The position numbers and the translations under genes are program-made. The notes below the pieces were generated by a model that was not told the origin of the DNA, did not search any database, and saw only the letters and a program-made list of their open reading frames with translations. From contig JBOHNU010000003.1 in NCBI GenBank assembly GCA_050730855.1, positions 1 to 64,000 on the forward strand: a DNA stretch of 64,000 bases. The letters run 5' to 3'. The stretch's first letter is position 1; every line of letters begins with the position of its first letter. The stretch is from DASRJJ01 sp050730855. GTDB lineage: Bacteria; Patescibacteriota; Saccharimonadia; Saccharimonadales; UBA4665. Shown piece by piece: positions 57,344 through 63,960 of this stretch.

Positions 57344-57936
57344 ATGGCTAAGAAACGAACATCCAACGCCTGATCGAGCTGCAACAACTACTACTTGCCT
57401 TTGGCGCCGTCGAGCGTGTGATGTACATCCCAGGTCTGGATCGGCGCGAAAGCGACATCGAGCACAGCTATTCACTGGCCATGACCGCCTGGTTCTTGGC
57501 GCCCCATTTTCCTGAGTTAGACGCGGGCCACCTGATCAAACTTGCTTTGGCGCACGATGTAATCGAAATTCAGGCCGGCGACACCTTTGTGTACGGGGCA
57601 CAGGAGCACATCGATAGCAAAGATGAACGTGAGCGCACTGCGCTAGCGCAGCTCCAAAAAGATTGGCCCGACTTTCCGGAAATGACCGCAGCCGTCAAAG
57701 AATACGCCGACAAATCGAGCGAAGAAGCCAAGTTTGTTTACGCGCTCGACAAAATTCTGCCGCCCATGATGCATTACTTGGGCAACGGCCGTGTCTGGCA
57801 AGAACACGGCGTTACCAAAGAGCGCTTTGTGGCTCTACACGAAAAGAGAATTGCCAAAGATTCGCTCATATATCCCTACTATCAAGAAATCTTGGCCTTC
57901 TTTCAAGACAAGCCCCATCTCTTCAAACAATCCTAG
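57344..57936 (+). CDS. HD-domain hydrolase (YfbR-like), probable frameshift near the start
   Basis: HD-fold phosphohydrolase. The uninterrupted coding frame runs from 57352 and reads NIQRLIELQQLLLAFGAVER, then VMYIPGLDRRESDIEHSYSL with the first His, LIKLALAHDVIEIQAGDTF (HD pair) and VYALDKILPPMMHYL (last Asp). The only start with promoter support, ATG 57344 (MAKKRT), is in another frame and stops at 57371-57373, so one inserted or deleted base near 57350-57360 is suspected. Starting at GTG 57418 would lose the first helix. YfbR-type enzymes are 5'-deoxynucleotidases. Confidence 0.75.
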
Positions 57937-57951
57937 CCATCAGGGATAAAA

Positions 57952-58064
57952 TATGCTATATTTGATCTGTTCTTGTCTCGGCACGGGCCGGGAAGAGCAG
58001 TCTGCGCGGCGGAATTATTCCGACGCCCGGCGCAGGCGAGAAACCGATAGCGGGTGTCACATTT
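57952..58064 (+). ncRNA. Possible structured RNA upstream of tRNA-Met
   Basis: No ORF. TATGCT (57952-57957) could be a -10. Downstream, CTGCGC pairs with GCGCAG around a nested CGGAA-TTA-TTCCG hairpin, and GACGCCCG pairs with CGGGTGTC (one G-U) around a 21-nt loop with GAGAAACCGAT. These two folds are partly exclusive. Could be a long pre-tRNA leader, a small RNA, or a riboswitch-like element. No known class matched by eye. Confidence 0.3.
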
Positions 58065-58068
58065 ACAA

Positions 58069-58145
58069 GGCGGCGTAGCTCAGCTGGTTAGAGCACAGGA
58101 CTCATAAGCCTGGGGTCAGTGGTTCAAGTCCACTCGCCGCTACCA
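58069..58145 (+). tRNA. tRNA-Met (CAT), elongator
   Basis: Acceptor GGCGGCG/CGCCGCT, anticodon loop CTCATAA, T-arm AGTGG-TTCAAGT-CCACT, discriminator A and CCA at 58143-58145. G1-U72 pairing (no C1xA72 mismatch) excludes the initiator. The variable arm TGGGGTCA and GAGCACA resemble E. coli elongator Met. The base pair 31-39 is A-G, a mismatch closing the anticodon loop. Confidence 0.9.
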
Positions 58146-58225
58146 AAACTGTTGGACGCTTCGCTCGAGGCCGACATAACATCCCGCAGGGATGTTATGG
58201 GTTCAAGTCCACTCGCCGCTACCAA
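58121..58225 (+). repeat. Duplicated 3' end of tRNA-Met with a hairpin (tRNA-linked repeat)
   Basis: The 26 bp at 58121-58146 (T-arm, acceptor 3' strand, CCA and one A) recur exactly at 58200-58225. Between them, CATAACATCCC (58175-58185) and GGGATGTTATG (58189-58199) form an 11-bp hairpin that abuts the second copy. This resembles tRNA-linked repeats or the relic of an integration at the tRNA 3' end. Confidence 0.85.
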
Positions 58226-58235
58226 TAAAATAGTT

Positions 58236-58736
58236 ATGATTTCCAAATCTGCGACCGAATTTGCCGCGCAACTTGTCCGGCAGCTGGCTTCCAGCGGTTT
58301 TTACATTACCACCGTCGAATCCTGTACCGGCGGCGCGCTGGCCAATGCCATTACTAACATTCCCGGTTCGGGTGATGTTTTTAAAGACGGCTTTGTCACT
58401 TACTCTAATCAGGCGAAAATCGCGCTTGGCGTTTCCGAAAACATCCTTTTAAAGCACACTATGTATTCGCTGGAGACCGCCCGGGCAATGGCCGAGGCAG
58501 GCTTGGCGCGCTCAACTGCAAATCCTCATCTGGCCGTCGGCATTACCGGCACGCTTAACCGCGTCGATCCCGAAAACCCTAAAGCCTCGGCCGTCGGCGA
58601 AGTCTTCATCGCCATCCTAAAGGCTGGAACGCCCACTCATCAGCAGAAGTTGGCGGTGCCGGCCGCTTTGTCACGTCACGACGCTAAGCAGTTTGTTGTT
58701 GCCAGCTCGCTCCACCATCTACTAAACGTCCTGTAG
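58236..58736 (+). CDS. CinA C-terminal domain protein (nicotinamide-nucleotide amidase type)
   Basis: 166 aa, only the CinA-C/PncC domain. VESCTGGALANAITNIPGSG and VFKDGFVTYSNQAKIALGV and AVGITGTLN with the ASAVGEVFIAI stretch are the family signature. PncC deamidates NMN in pyridine nucleotide recycling. The start at 58236 follows the tRNA repeat; an in-frame start at 58119 would read through the tRNA. TAAAAT lies 4 nt upstream. Confidence 0.92.
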   Translation: MISKSATEFAAQLVRQLASSGFYITTVESCTGGALANAITNIPGSGDVFKDGFVTYSNQAKIALGVSENILLKHTMYSLETARAMAEAGLARSTANPHLAVGITGTLNRVDPENPKASAVGEVFIAILKAGTPTHQQKLAVPAALSRHDAKQFVVASSLHHLLNVL

Positions 58737-58792
58737 TCCCGCGGATTGCGCCCGGCTGGCCGCTGTGGCACAATAAACATAAGGGGGATAGA

Positions 58793-59005
58793 ATGAATAC
58801 GTTAAATAAAGTTGTGTACGTACTGTTGATCGTTGGCGGGCTTAACTGGGGTATGGTCGGCATGTTCGACATAAACGTCATCGGCAACATCTTCAGCCAG
58901 GATTTATCGCGCCTCATCTACAGCTTCGTTGGCGTAGCCGCGCTGGTTGGGGTTTACAAACTCGCTAGCGCCAAGCCGCACGCCAGCCTTGCTAAGAAAA
59001 AATAA
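58793..59005 (+). CDS. DUF378-family small membrane protein
   Basis: 70 aa, two membrane helices. MNTLNKVVYVLLIVGGLNWG, then MVGMFDINVIGNIF and SRLIYSFVGVAALVGVYKLA is the classic DUF378 (YuzA-like) layout. Role unknown. Shine-Dalgarno GGGGGAT precedes the ATG. Terminated by the palindrome at 59021-59052. Confidence 0.9.
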   Translation: MNTLNKVVYVLLIVGGLNWGMVGMFDINVIGNIFSQDLSRLIYSFVGVAALVGVYKLASAKPHASLAKKK

Positions 59006-59020
59006 CTCTAGACTGAGAAT

Positions 59021-59052
59021 AAAAATAGACCGAAGCGCTTCGATCTATTTTT
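59021..59052. terminator. Bidirectional terminator
   Basis: AAAAATAGA-c-CGAAGC-GCTTCG-a-TCTATTTTT. Gives a GC-rich stem with a T run in both directions, ending the DUF378 gene from the left and the 31-aa ORF from the right. Confidence 0.9.
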
Positions 59053-59065
59053 ATTGAAGTTTAGT

Positions 59066-59161
59066 TTAGGCTTTCGACAATATGCTGTCTATTGCTAGTA
59101 TTTTCTTATTTTTCGTTTTTACTAGCTCGAACACTAGCCCACTCTTGGTTTGTACCGTCAT
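59066..59161 (-). CDS. 31-aa small protein with its own promoter, operators and terminator
   Basis: ATG 59161 to TAA 59066. The product begins MTVQTKSGLVFELVKTKNKK and ends in a short hydrophobic/charged helix with AIDSIL. AGGGG (59172-59168) is 6 nt before the ATG. A strong promoter lies upstream and a terminator just after the stop. The beta-like start resembles that of the 64-aa protein at 63026, but no family is recognised. Codons are AT-rich compared with neighbours. Complete signals make a real gene likely. Confidence 0.6.
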   Translation of the reverse strand: MTVQTKSGLVFELVKTKNKKILAIDSILSKA

Positions 59162-59200
59162 TGGTTACCCCTAATTTATTTGTTTTTTAAAGTGTTTGTT

Positions 59201-59247
59201 TGTGATCACAACATGTATTATTATACATGATTTTCATGCTTTGTCAA
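59201..59247 (-). promoter_or_regulatory. Strong promoter with two palindromic operators
   Basis: Minus strand TTGACA (59247-59242), 16-bp spacer, TATAAT (59225-59220). CATGTAT-N4-ATACATG (59212-59229) covers the -10, and the perfect TGTGATCACA (59201-59210) lies just past the start site. Drives the 31-aa ORF; the palindromes suggest a dimeric repressor. Confidence 0.8.
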
Positions 59248-59356
59248 CATGCGTGCTTCACTTGAACGCATTGTAGCATCCCGGTCAAGGTTTGCAACCC
59301 AGAAAGTTTAACGAACACTCCTCTTGGCAATAGATGTATATCTAATTTCAACAGGA
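59248..59356. other. Intergenic, nothing recognised
   Basis: About 110 bp between the small-ORF promoter and the tRNA-fMet terminator. No ORF, repeat or RNA structure was recognised. Confidence 0.4.
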
Positions 59357-59376
59357 AAGGCCTCCGAAGAGACCTT
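59357..59376 (-). terminator. Probable terminator of tRNA-fMet
   Basis: Minus strand AAGG-t-CTC-TTCG-GAG-g-CCTT followed by TCC: a UUCG-capped hairpin 11 nt past the tRNA end, with a short T run. Confidence 0.6.
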
Positions 59377-59387
59377 AAAATCTTACT

Positions 59388-59462
59388 TGGTTGCGGGGCC
59401 AGGACTCGAACCTGGGACCTCGTGGTTATGAGCCACGCGAGCTGCCGCTGCTCCACCCCGCG
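59388..59462 (-). tRNA. Initiator tRNA-fMet (CAT)
   Basis: Starts CGCGGGGTGGAGCAG, the standard initiator 5' end. C1 faces A72 (unpaired), anticodon arm CGTGG-CTCATAA-CCACG, 3' end CCCCGCA-A-CCA with CCA templated (59388-59390). The anticodon stem has only two G-C pairs next to the loop instead of three in a row. Confidence 0.95.
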
Positions 59463-59497
59463 ATGAACCTTTAGTATAGCAAACAGCGGCGTGATAA

Positions 59498-59959
59498 TCA
59501 ATTTTCAGGGGCGTTACGATGGAACAAGAAGTCCATCCATGCCTGAAAATTGCGCTGGTAGACCGGCCGATTGTCCTCGGCGGATTCGGGTTTTGCGGCG
59601 GCTTTCGGTAACTCTACGGTATTGGCAAGGGCAACGCCTCTGGGAACGATTACCACCGTTTCCCCTGGCGCCGCCAGGCCAAAGCCTTCGCGCGCCGCCA
59701 GCTCGAGGTATTGGTTTGTCTCGAAGTATTTGTTTTCCAGGCGCTGGTTTTCGTTTATCAGAGCCTGCAGGTCATTTTGCTGTTTAAGATGGGCGATTTC
59801 CCGTTGCAGTTGGTAGTTTGTCTCGATCGTCTTAACGCCGCTCCAGCTTACCATCAGCACAACCAGCAGAAAAAGCAGCAACCCCACAACCCGCACGTCC
59901 CGGAGCTGCAAGACGGCTTGTTTTGTTTTATAAAATCCGTGTTTGATTTTGGCGAACAT
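59498..59959 (-). CDS. FtsB/DivIC-like septum protein
   Basis: 153 aa. Short cytoplasmic N-terminus, one membrane helix (VVGLLLFLLVVLMVSW, about 25-43), then a coiled coil (NYQLQREIAHLKQQNDLQAL) and the family's short NKYFETNQYLELAAREGFGL segment where FtsB has xxEyxExxAREelgl. C-terminal 55 residues are a polar tail. Acts in the divisome FtsL/FtsB/FtsQ complex by family knowledge. ATG 59959 is used; TTG 59965 is possible. TACAAT lies 10 nt upstream. Confidence 0.85.
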   Translation of the reverse strand: MFAKIKHGFYKTKQAVLQLRDVRVVGLLLFLLVVLMVSWSGVKTIETNYQLQREIAHLKQQNDLQALINENQRLENKYFETNQYLELAAREGFGLAAPGETVVIVPRGVALANTVELPKAAAKPESAEDNRPVYQRNFQAWMDFLFHRNAPEN

Positions 59960-60022
59960 AAACAACTGTATTGTATACCGGCCCCTTGTAATCTGCTATA
60001 CTCGTATCTGTTAGCCCAACGC

Positions 60023-60098
60023 GGGGGCGTAGCTCAGTGGTTAGAGCAGAGGACTCATAATCCTTTGGCCGATGGTTCAAATCCATCCGCCCCCACCA
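60023..60098 (+). tRNA. tRNA-Ile2 (CAT, lysidine-type)
   Basis: Acceptor GGGGGCG/CGCCCCC, anticodon arm with loop CTCATAA, T-arm GATGG-TTCAAAT-CCATC, A73 and CCA templated (60096-60098). D-arm GCTCAGTGGTTAGAGCA and variable arm TTGGCCG match E. coli ileX rather than Met tRNAs. It would need TilS (encoded at 55950) to read AUA. Confidence 0.85.
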
Positions 60099-60099
60099 A

Positions 60100-61047
60100 T
60101 CAGTTTGTTGTTAGAAGTTTTAATGATTCGGCTGGCGATTTAGCGGCCATTAACTCTTCGCGGAGTTCTTTGGCGCCGTCGAAGCCGTTTATGTAGATTT
60201 TGCAAAACTTATTTAGAGTGGCTATGTTGCGCTCGCGTTCCCCCCACGTTTCGGCAAAACACTTAACATGTTTAGCAAATAACTCGATCTTTTGCTGCTT
60301 AGTGTAGCCTGGCCATGGACTGTTTGCAGCGAATACAAAGGGGTCGTGGAAGATACCGCGACCGATCATAACACCGTCCAGCCTGTATGTTGCGGCCAGT
60401 TCCAAACCTTGAGCGCGCGACATAACATCGCCGTTGCCAACCACCAATGTTTCCGGGCTGATATTGTCACGCAGTTCCCGTACCCGGCCAATCAGGTTCC
60501 AGTTGGCTGGCACGGCACTTTGTTCCTTGGTCGTGCGTCCATGGATAGTTAACATGCTAAGGTTTTGCTGGAGCAACAGCTCGGGCCACGACAGGTCAGC
60601 AACATTAAAGCCGGTGCGAGTTTTTACGCTCACCGGAACCTTGCCAGCGGCGCCAGCTTGCGTGGCTTTAATAATTTCCACGGCAAGGTCGCGGTTATTG
60701 ATTAGCGCGCTGCAGCAGCCGTTCTTAACCACGGCTTTCACCGGGCAGCCCATGTTGATGTCAATGCCCGCAAAACCCATCTCGATCAACTCTTGCGCGG
60801 TTTTGTAGTAGTTTTCCGGGTTCTTGCCCCATATTTGGGCGATGAGCGGCTGCTCCTTGGGTGTAAACTGGATTTTATTGAGCAGATTTTTGCGGCCGGG
60901 GCTTTGCAGGCCGTCGACGTTCACAAACTCCGTAAAAAACAGGTCGGGCGCAGCGCAGTCGGCCACAATCTGGCGGAACACCGTGTCGGTAACATCGTCC
61001 ATCGGCGCCAACACAAAAAACGGCTTGGGCAAATCTTGCAAAATCAT
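60100..61047 (-). CDS. dus: tRNA-dihydrouridine synthase
   Basis: 315 aa. FMN-binding TIM barrel: FVLAPMDDVTDTVFRQIVAD, FAGIDINMGCPVKAVVKNGC with the catalytic Cys, VSVKTRTGFN, MLTIHGRTTKEQSA, LVVGNGDVMSRAQGLE and DGVMIGRGIFHDPFVF. Makes dihydrouridine in tRNA D-loops. Its stop lies 2 nt from the CCA end of the opposite-strand tRNA-Ile2. TAAAAT ends 7 nt before the ATG (leaderless). Confidence 0.97.
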   Translation of the reverse strand: MILQDLPKPFFVLAPMDDVTDTVFRQIVADCAAPDLFFTEFVNVDGLQSPGRKNLLNKIQFTPKEQPLIAQIWGKNPENYYKTAQELIEMGFAGIDINMGCPVKAVVKNGCCSALINNRDLAVEIIKATQAGAAGKVPVSVKTRTGFNVADLSWPELLLQQNLSMLTIHGRTTKEQSAVPANWNLIGRVRELRDNISPETLVVGNGDVMSRAQGLELAATYRLDGVMIGRGIFHDPFVFAANSPWPGYTKQQKIELFAKHVKCFAETWGERERNIATLNKFCKIYINGFDGAKELREELMAAKSPAESLKLLTTN

Positions 61048-61054
61048 TGATACT

Positions 61055-61060
61055 ATTTTA
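61055..61060 (-). promoter_or_regulatory. -10 box of dus
   Basis: TAAAAT on the minus strand, 7 nt before the ATG at 61047. Confidence 0.5.
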
Positions 61061-61074
61061 CAACAGTTTTCCGG

Positions 61075-62187
61075 CTATTCCCAGCGGAAGACTTTGGTGG
61101 CGACAAAATAAATAACTATCGTCCAGACGGCAATGATTAGCAGCTCGGGGCCGAGATCGAACAGTGTAGCGTTTTCGGTGGTGATTTGCCGTATTCCGTC
61201 GATAACGGGCGTGAGCGGCAGATAGGTAGCGATGGTTTGCAGCCATTCGGGCATCAAGAAGATCGGGAAGAACACGCCGCTTAGGAACATCAACGGGAAT
61301 GCTACCAGGTTGCTGAGCGGAGCCGACTGGTTCTCGTTCTTGGCCCAGCCGCCAATGGCCAGGCCAAAGCCGAACAGACTGAAAATGCCAATGAGACTAA
61401 ACACCGCCAGAGTGAGGTAATTGCCGCGCATCTGGAAATCGAACAGCAAAATACCCACAATAAACATGGCCACGATGGAAAGCACGCCAACCAGCATGTA
61501 CTCCAGCGCCGTGGCCAGAATAAGCTGCGAGGCCTTTAGCGGTGTGGCGCGCAAACGGCGCAAAGCACCGGTTTTTTTGTCGGCTAGAAAACCGTTTGCC
61601 ATGCCGAAAATCGCCAGGCTCATAATGGAAAAGCCGATCAGCCCCGAGAAGGTGTAGTCAAAGCGAGTGAGGTTGGAGGTTTCGGTGGACTTTTGCTCCA
61701 CGGCCAGCGGTGGCGACGACTGGGTAAGCTCCCTGTTTGTTGCTTCTAGCTCCTGTTGCATAATGCCGCCGACGGTTTGGCCGGTCTGCGGGTTGGACTC
61801 TTCGTAGTACACTACCACTTTGCCGCTCGGGGCGCCTGCTGTGTCGGGCGCGCCGAAACCGGATGGCAGCTCGACGATGCTGTCTATCTCGCCTCTGCCC
61901 ATTTTGTCTTTGGCGGCGTCAAAACTGGTAATACCCTCTTTTACTTTAAACACGCCGTTTTCTTTGGTTTGCTCTACGAACTGCGCAGCAAACTGGGTAT
62001 CGGACCTGTTGATGAGCGCCACGTCAAAGCTGACGTCGGTGTCGCGGAACAGCGAGCCAAAGACAAACAAAAACAACAGCGGGAACATAAAGGTAAAGAA
62101 CAGAGCCACAGGGTCGCGGAACCAGCGCTTGGTAAGCATGGCACACAGGATAAAAACTGTCTTTGAGTAGCGTTTTATGTTATTCAT
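61075..62187 (-). CDS. ABC-2 type exporter permease
   Basis: 370 aa. One N-terminal membrane helix (LFFTFMFPLLFLFVFGSLF), a large extracytoplasmic domain (about 45-180, EGITSFDAAKDKMGRGEIDS), then five helices ending near LLIIAVWTIVIYFVATKVF. This is the DrrB/YhgE-like ABC-2 layout. Start is 1 nt after the ATPase gene stop (TAACATG). Partner of the ATPase at 62189. Exported substrate unknown. Confidence 0.9.
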   Translation of the reverse strand: MNNIKRYSKTVFILCAMLTKRWFRDPVALFFTFMFPLLFLFVFGSLFRDTDVSFDVALINRSDTQFAAQFVEQTKENGVFKVKEGITSFDAAKDKMGRGEIDSIVELPSGFGAPDTAGAPSGKVVVYYEESNPQTGQTVGGIMQQELEATNRELTQSSPPLAVEQKSTETSNLTRFDYTFSGLIGFSIMSLAIFGMANGFLADKKTGALRRLRATPLKASQLILATALEYMLVGVLSIVAMFIVGILLFDFQMRGNYLTLAVFSLIGIFSLFGFGLAIGGWAKNENQSAPLSNLVAFPLMFLSGVFFPIFLMPEWLQTIATYLPLTPVIDGIRQITTENATLFDLGPELLIIAVWTIVIYFVATKVFRWE

Positions 62188-62188
62188 G

Positions 62189-62950
62189 TTATTCCCGCAG
62201 CGCCTTGCCGGTTAGGTCGATAAACACGTCCTCTAGGCTAGCTTGCTCTACCTCCACTGCTTTTTTAAAGCCTCTGGTTAGCAAGCTTTTAATGAGGTTT
62301 TTGGGCGAATCGAGCGCGATGATCTGGCCGTTGTCCATGATGGCCACGCGGTCGCACAGCAGCTCGGCCTCCTCCATGTAGTGAGTGGTCAGGATGACAG
62401 TAATGCCCCTCTTTTGGATTTGCTGGATTAGCTCCCAGAGGTGACGGCGCGCCTGGGGGTCGAGGCCGGTGGTTGGTTCGTCCAAAAACAGCACGCGCGG
62501 CTTATTGACCAGCGCCGAAGCGATGCTAAAGCGCTGCTTTTGCCCGCCGGACAATCGCTCTACGCGGTCGCCGGCTTTATCGGTAAGTTCCACTTCGGCG
62601 AGCAGCTCGGACGGGTTAACTTTGGCGCCGTAAAAGCCGGCAAACATCCGCAGTTGCTCCACCAGAGTTAGGCGGTCGTAGAAGGCCGAGCTTTGCAGCT
62701 GTATACCAATAATCTCCTTAACAGCCTGGGGCTTTTCGGCGACGTTTATTCCGCCCAGCAATACCTCGCCGCCATCGATGGGTCTGAGCGCCTCAATCAT
62801 CTCTAGCGTCGTGGTTTTGCCAGCGCCGTTCGGCCCTAAAATGCCGAACACCTCGCCTTGGACAACGGTAAAACTTATATCCTTAACAACCTTGTTCTTG
62901 CCATAGGTTTTTTGCAGGTTGCGAACTTTTAGGATTTCTTTGTGCTTCAC
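62189..62950 (-). CDS. ABC transporter ATPase (ABC-2 partner)
   Basis: 253 aa. Walker A FGILGPNGAGKTTTLEMIEA, Q-loop IGIQLQSSAFYDRLT, signature VERLSGGQKQRFSIASAL, Walker B VLFLDEPTTGLDPQARR, H-loop ILTTHYMEEAE. CcmA/DrrA-type. The start at GTG 62950 is chosen because TATACT ends 6 nt upstream; the in-frame start at 62995 would lie within a terminator. Confidence 0.93.
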   Translation of the reverse strand: MKHKEILKVRNLQKTYGKNKVVKDISFTVVQGEVFGILGPNGAGKTTTLEMIEALRPIDGGEVLLGGINVAEKPQAVKEIIGIQLQSSAFYDRLTLVEQLRMFAGFYGAKVNPSELLAEVELTDKAGDRVERLSGGQKQRFSIASALVNKPRVLFLDEPTTGLDPQARRHLWELIQQIQKRGITVILTTHYMEEAELLCDRVAIMDNGQIIALDSPKNLIKSLLTRGFKKAVEVEQASLEDVFIDLTGKALRE

Positions 62951-62956
62951 GGTAGT

Positions 62957-62962
62957 AGTATA
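62957..62962 (-). promoter_or_regulatory. -10 box of the ABC ATPase gene
   Basis: TATACT on the minus strand, 6 nt before GTG 62950. Confidence 0.6.
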
Positions 62963-62973
62963 AGGGCATACCG

Positions 62974-63009
62974 CCAAAATAAGAACACCCCGCAAGTGCC
63001 GGGGCGTTC
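62974..63009 (-). terminator. Terminator of the 63220-63026 gene
   Basis: Minus strand GAACGCCCCG-loop-GCGGGGTGTTC followed by TTATTTT. Lies 17 nt past the stop of the 64-aa gene. Confidence 0.85.
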
Positions 63010-63025
63010 CTAGAGGCAGAGTTAA

Positions 63026-63220
63026 CTACGCGTTGGTAACGGTTAGGAAGCCGTTGCGTGGGTTTTCTTTTACCTTCTTGTTCTCGGGTAGGTCGCAGCC
63101 TTCCGGACGCTCGTCTTTGCTGAAGTAAAAAATCTTTTGTACTTTGCCGCCGCGAAGTGTTACTTCCTTCGAGTTCAGGTAGTAGGTAACACCTTTTGAG
63201 TTAGTGTGCTTGTATGCCAT
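63026..63220 (-). CDS. 64-aa conserved small protein
   Basis: 64 aa, basic, beta-rich: MAYKHTNSKGVTYYLNSKEV, then TLRGGKVQKIFYFSKD and a tail with LPENKKVKENPRNGFLTV. It resembles a small protein widespread in Saccharibacteria (recalled, not searched). Function unknown; the composition would suit nucleic-acid binding. It has a good promoter, a GGGAG Shine-Dalgarno and its own terminator, so it is monocistronic and likely well expressed. Confidence 0.85.
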   Translation of the reverse strand: MAYKHTNSKGVTYYLNSKEVTLRGGKVQKIFYFSKDERPEGCDLPENKKVKENPRNGFLTVTNA

Positions 63221-63264
63221 CGCTGCAATTTCTCCCTCTGTTATGCATTAATAATGGTACCCCT

Positions 63265-63294
63265 ACCATACTCTGTTAGAAATCAGCCTGTCAA
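63265..63294 (-). promoter_or_regulatory. Promoter of the 64-aa protein gene
   Basis: TTGACA (63294-63289), 18-bp spacer, TATGGT (63270-63265) on the minus strand. Confidence 0.7.
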
Positions 63295-63387
63295 GCCCGC
63301 ATTATAAAAACATAAGGGTCTTGCAGCCGGTTGTGCTTATGTATTACACTGGTGACATTAGTGGTAAGAGACGTTTAAGGAGAAAAA

Positions 63388-63960
63388 ATGGATTTTTCGC
63401 GCAACACAACTTCGCAACCGGCTGCCAGGCCCGCAGGAGTAGGTACCGGTAAAAGTAACGCCTGGAAGGGCAGCCCCACGTGGCTACGGGTAATTTGGGT
63501 CATCTTGCTGTTTGCCGGTACGGCGCTGATAGTCGCCGTTCTCGCACTGCTGTACTCCGGCGGCGACAAGCAATCTAAGCTCATCGACAAAACCAAATTC
63601 CAGGCGGTTTTCCTGACGGATGGCCAGGTGTACTTTGGCAACCTCGTAAACGTTAACAGCGAGTACATGGATCTAAAGAACATTTATTACCTGAGTGTAG
63701 GCCAGCCGGTCCAGCCCAAAGAGGGTGAGAAAGAGGGTGACACCACCATAACACTGCAGAAGCTCGGCTGCGAACTCCACGGCCCTGTAGACCAAATGGT
63801 CGTCAACAAGGATCAGGTGAAGTTTTGGGAAAACCTAAAGACAGACGGTTTAGTTTCCCAGAAAATCGACGAATGGGTAGCGCAAAACCCCGAAGGTCTC
63901 AAGTGTAACACTAACCCCCAGTCGAGCCTTGAGCTAGACGCCGCCCTTAGAAATAGCTAG
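63388..63960 (+). CDS. Hypothetical membrane-anchored protein
   Basis: 190 aa. Polar N-terminus (MDFSRNTTSQPAARPAGVGT), one membrane helix (about 33-58, LRVIWVILLFAGTALIVAVL), then an outside or inside domain with AVFLTDGQVYFGNLVNVNSE and YMDLKNIYYLSVGQPVQP and two Cys residues (KLGCELHG, LKCNTNPQ). Family not recognised, though similar TDGQVYFG..YYL proteins recur in TM7 genomes (from memory). AAGGAG 5-6 nt before the ATG. TACACT upstream could be the -10. Confidence 0.82.
   Translation: MDFSRNTTSQPAARPAGVGTGKSNAWKGSPTWLRVIWVILLFAGTALIVAVLALLYSGGDKQSKLIDKTKFQAVFLTDGQVYFGNLVNVNSEYMDLKNIYYLSVGQPVQPKEGEKEGDTTITLQKLGCELHGPVDQMVVNKDQVKFWENLKTDGLVSQKIDEWVAQNPEGLKCNTNPQSSLELDAALRNS

Noticed and set aside
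57966..58064. Bacterial SRP (4.5S-type) RNA, suggested by GGGAAGAGCAG
   Set aside because: The apical loop context CAGG..GGAAGG..AGCAGC and complementary flanking arms are missing.
59244..59501. 85-codon minus ORF across tRNA-fMet
   Set aside because: It reads through the tRNA and its terminator; no plausible start region.
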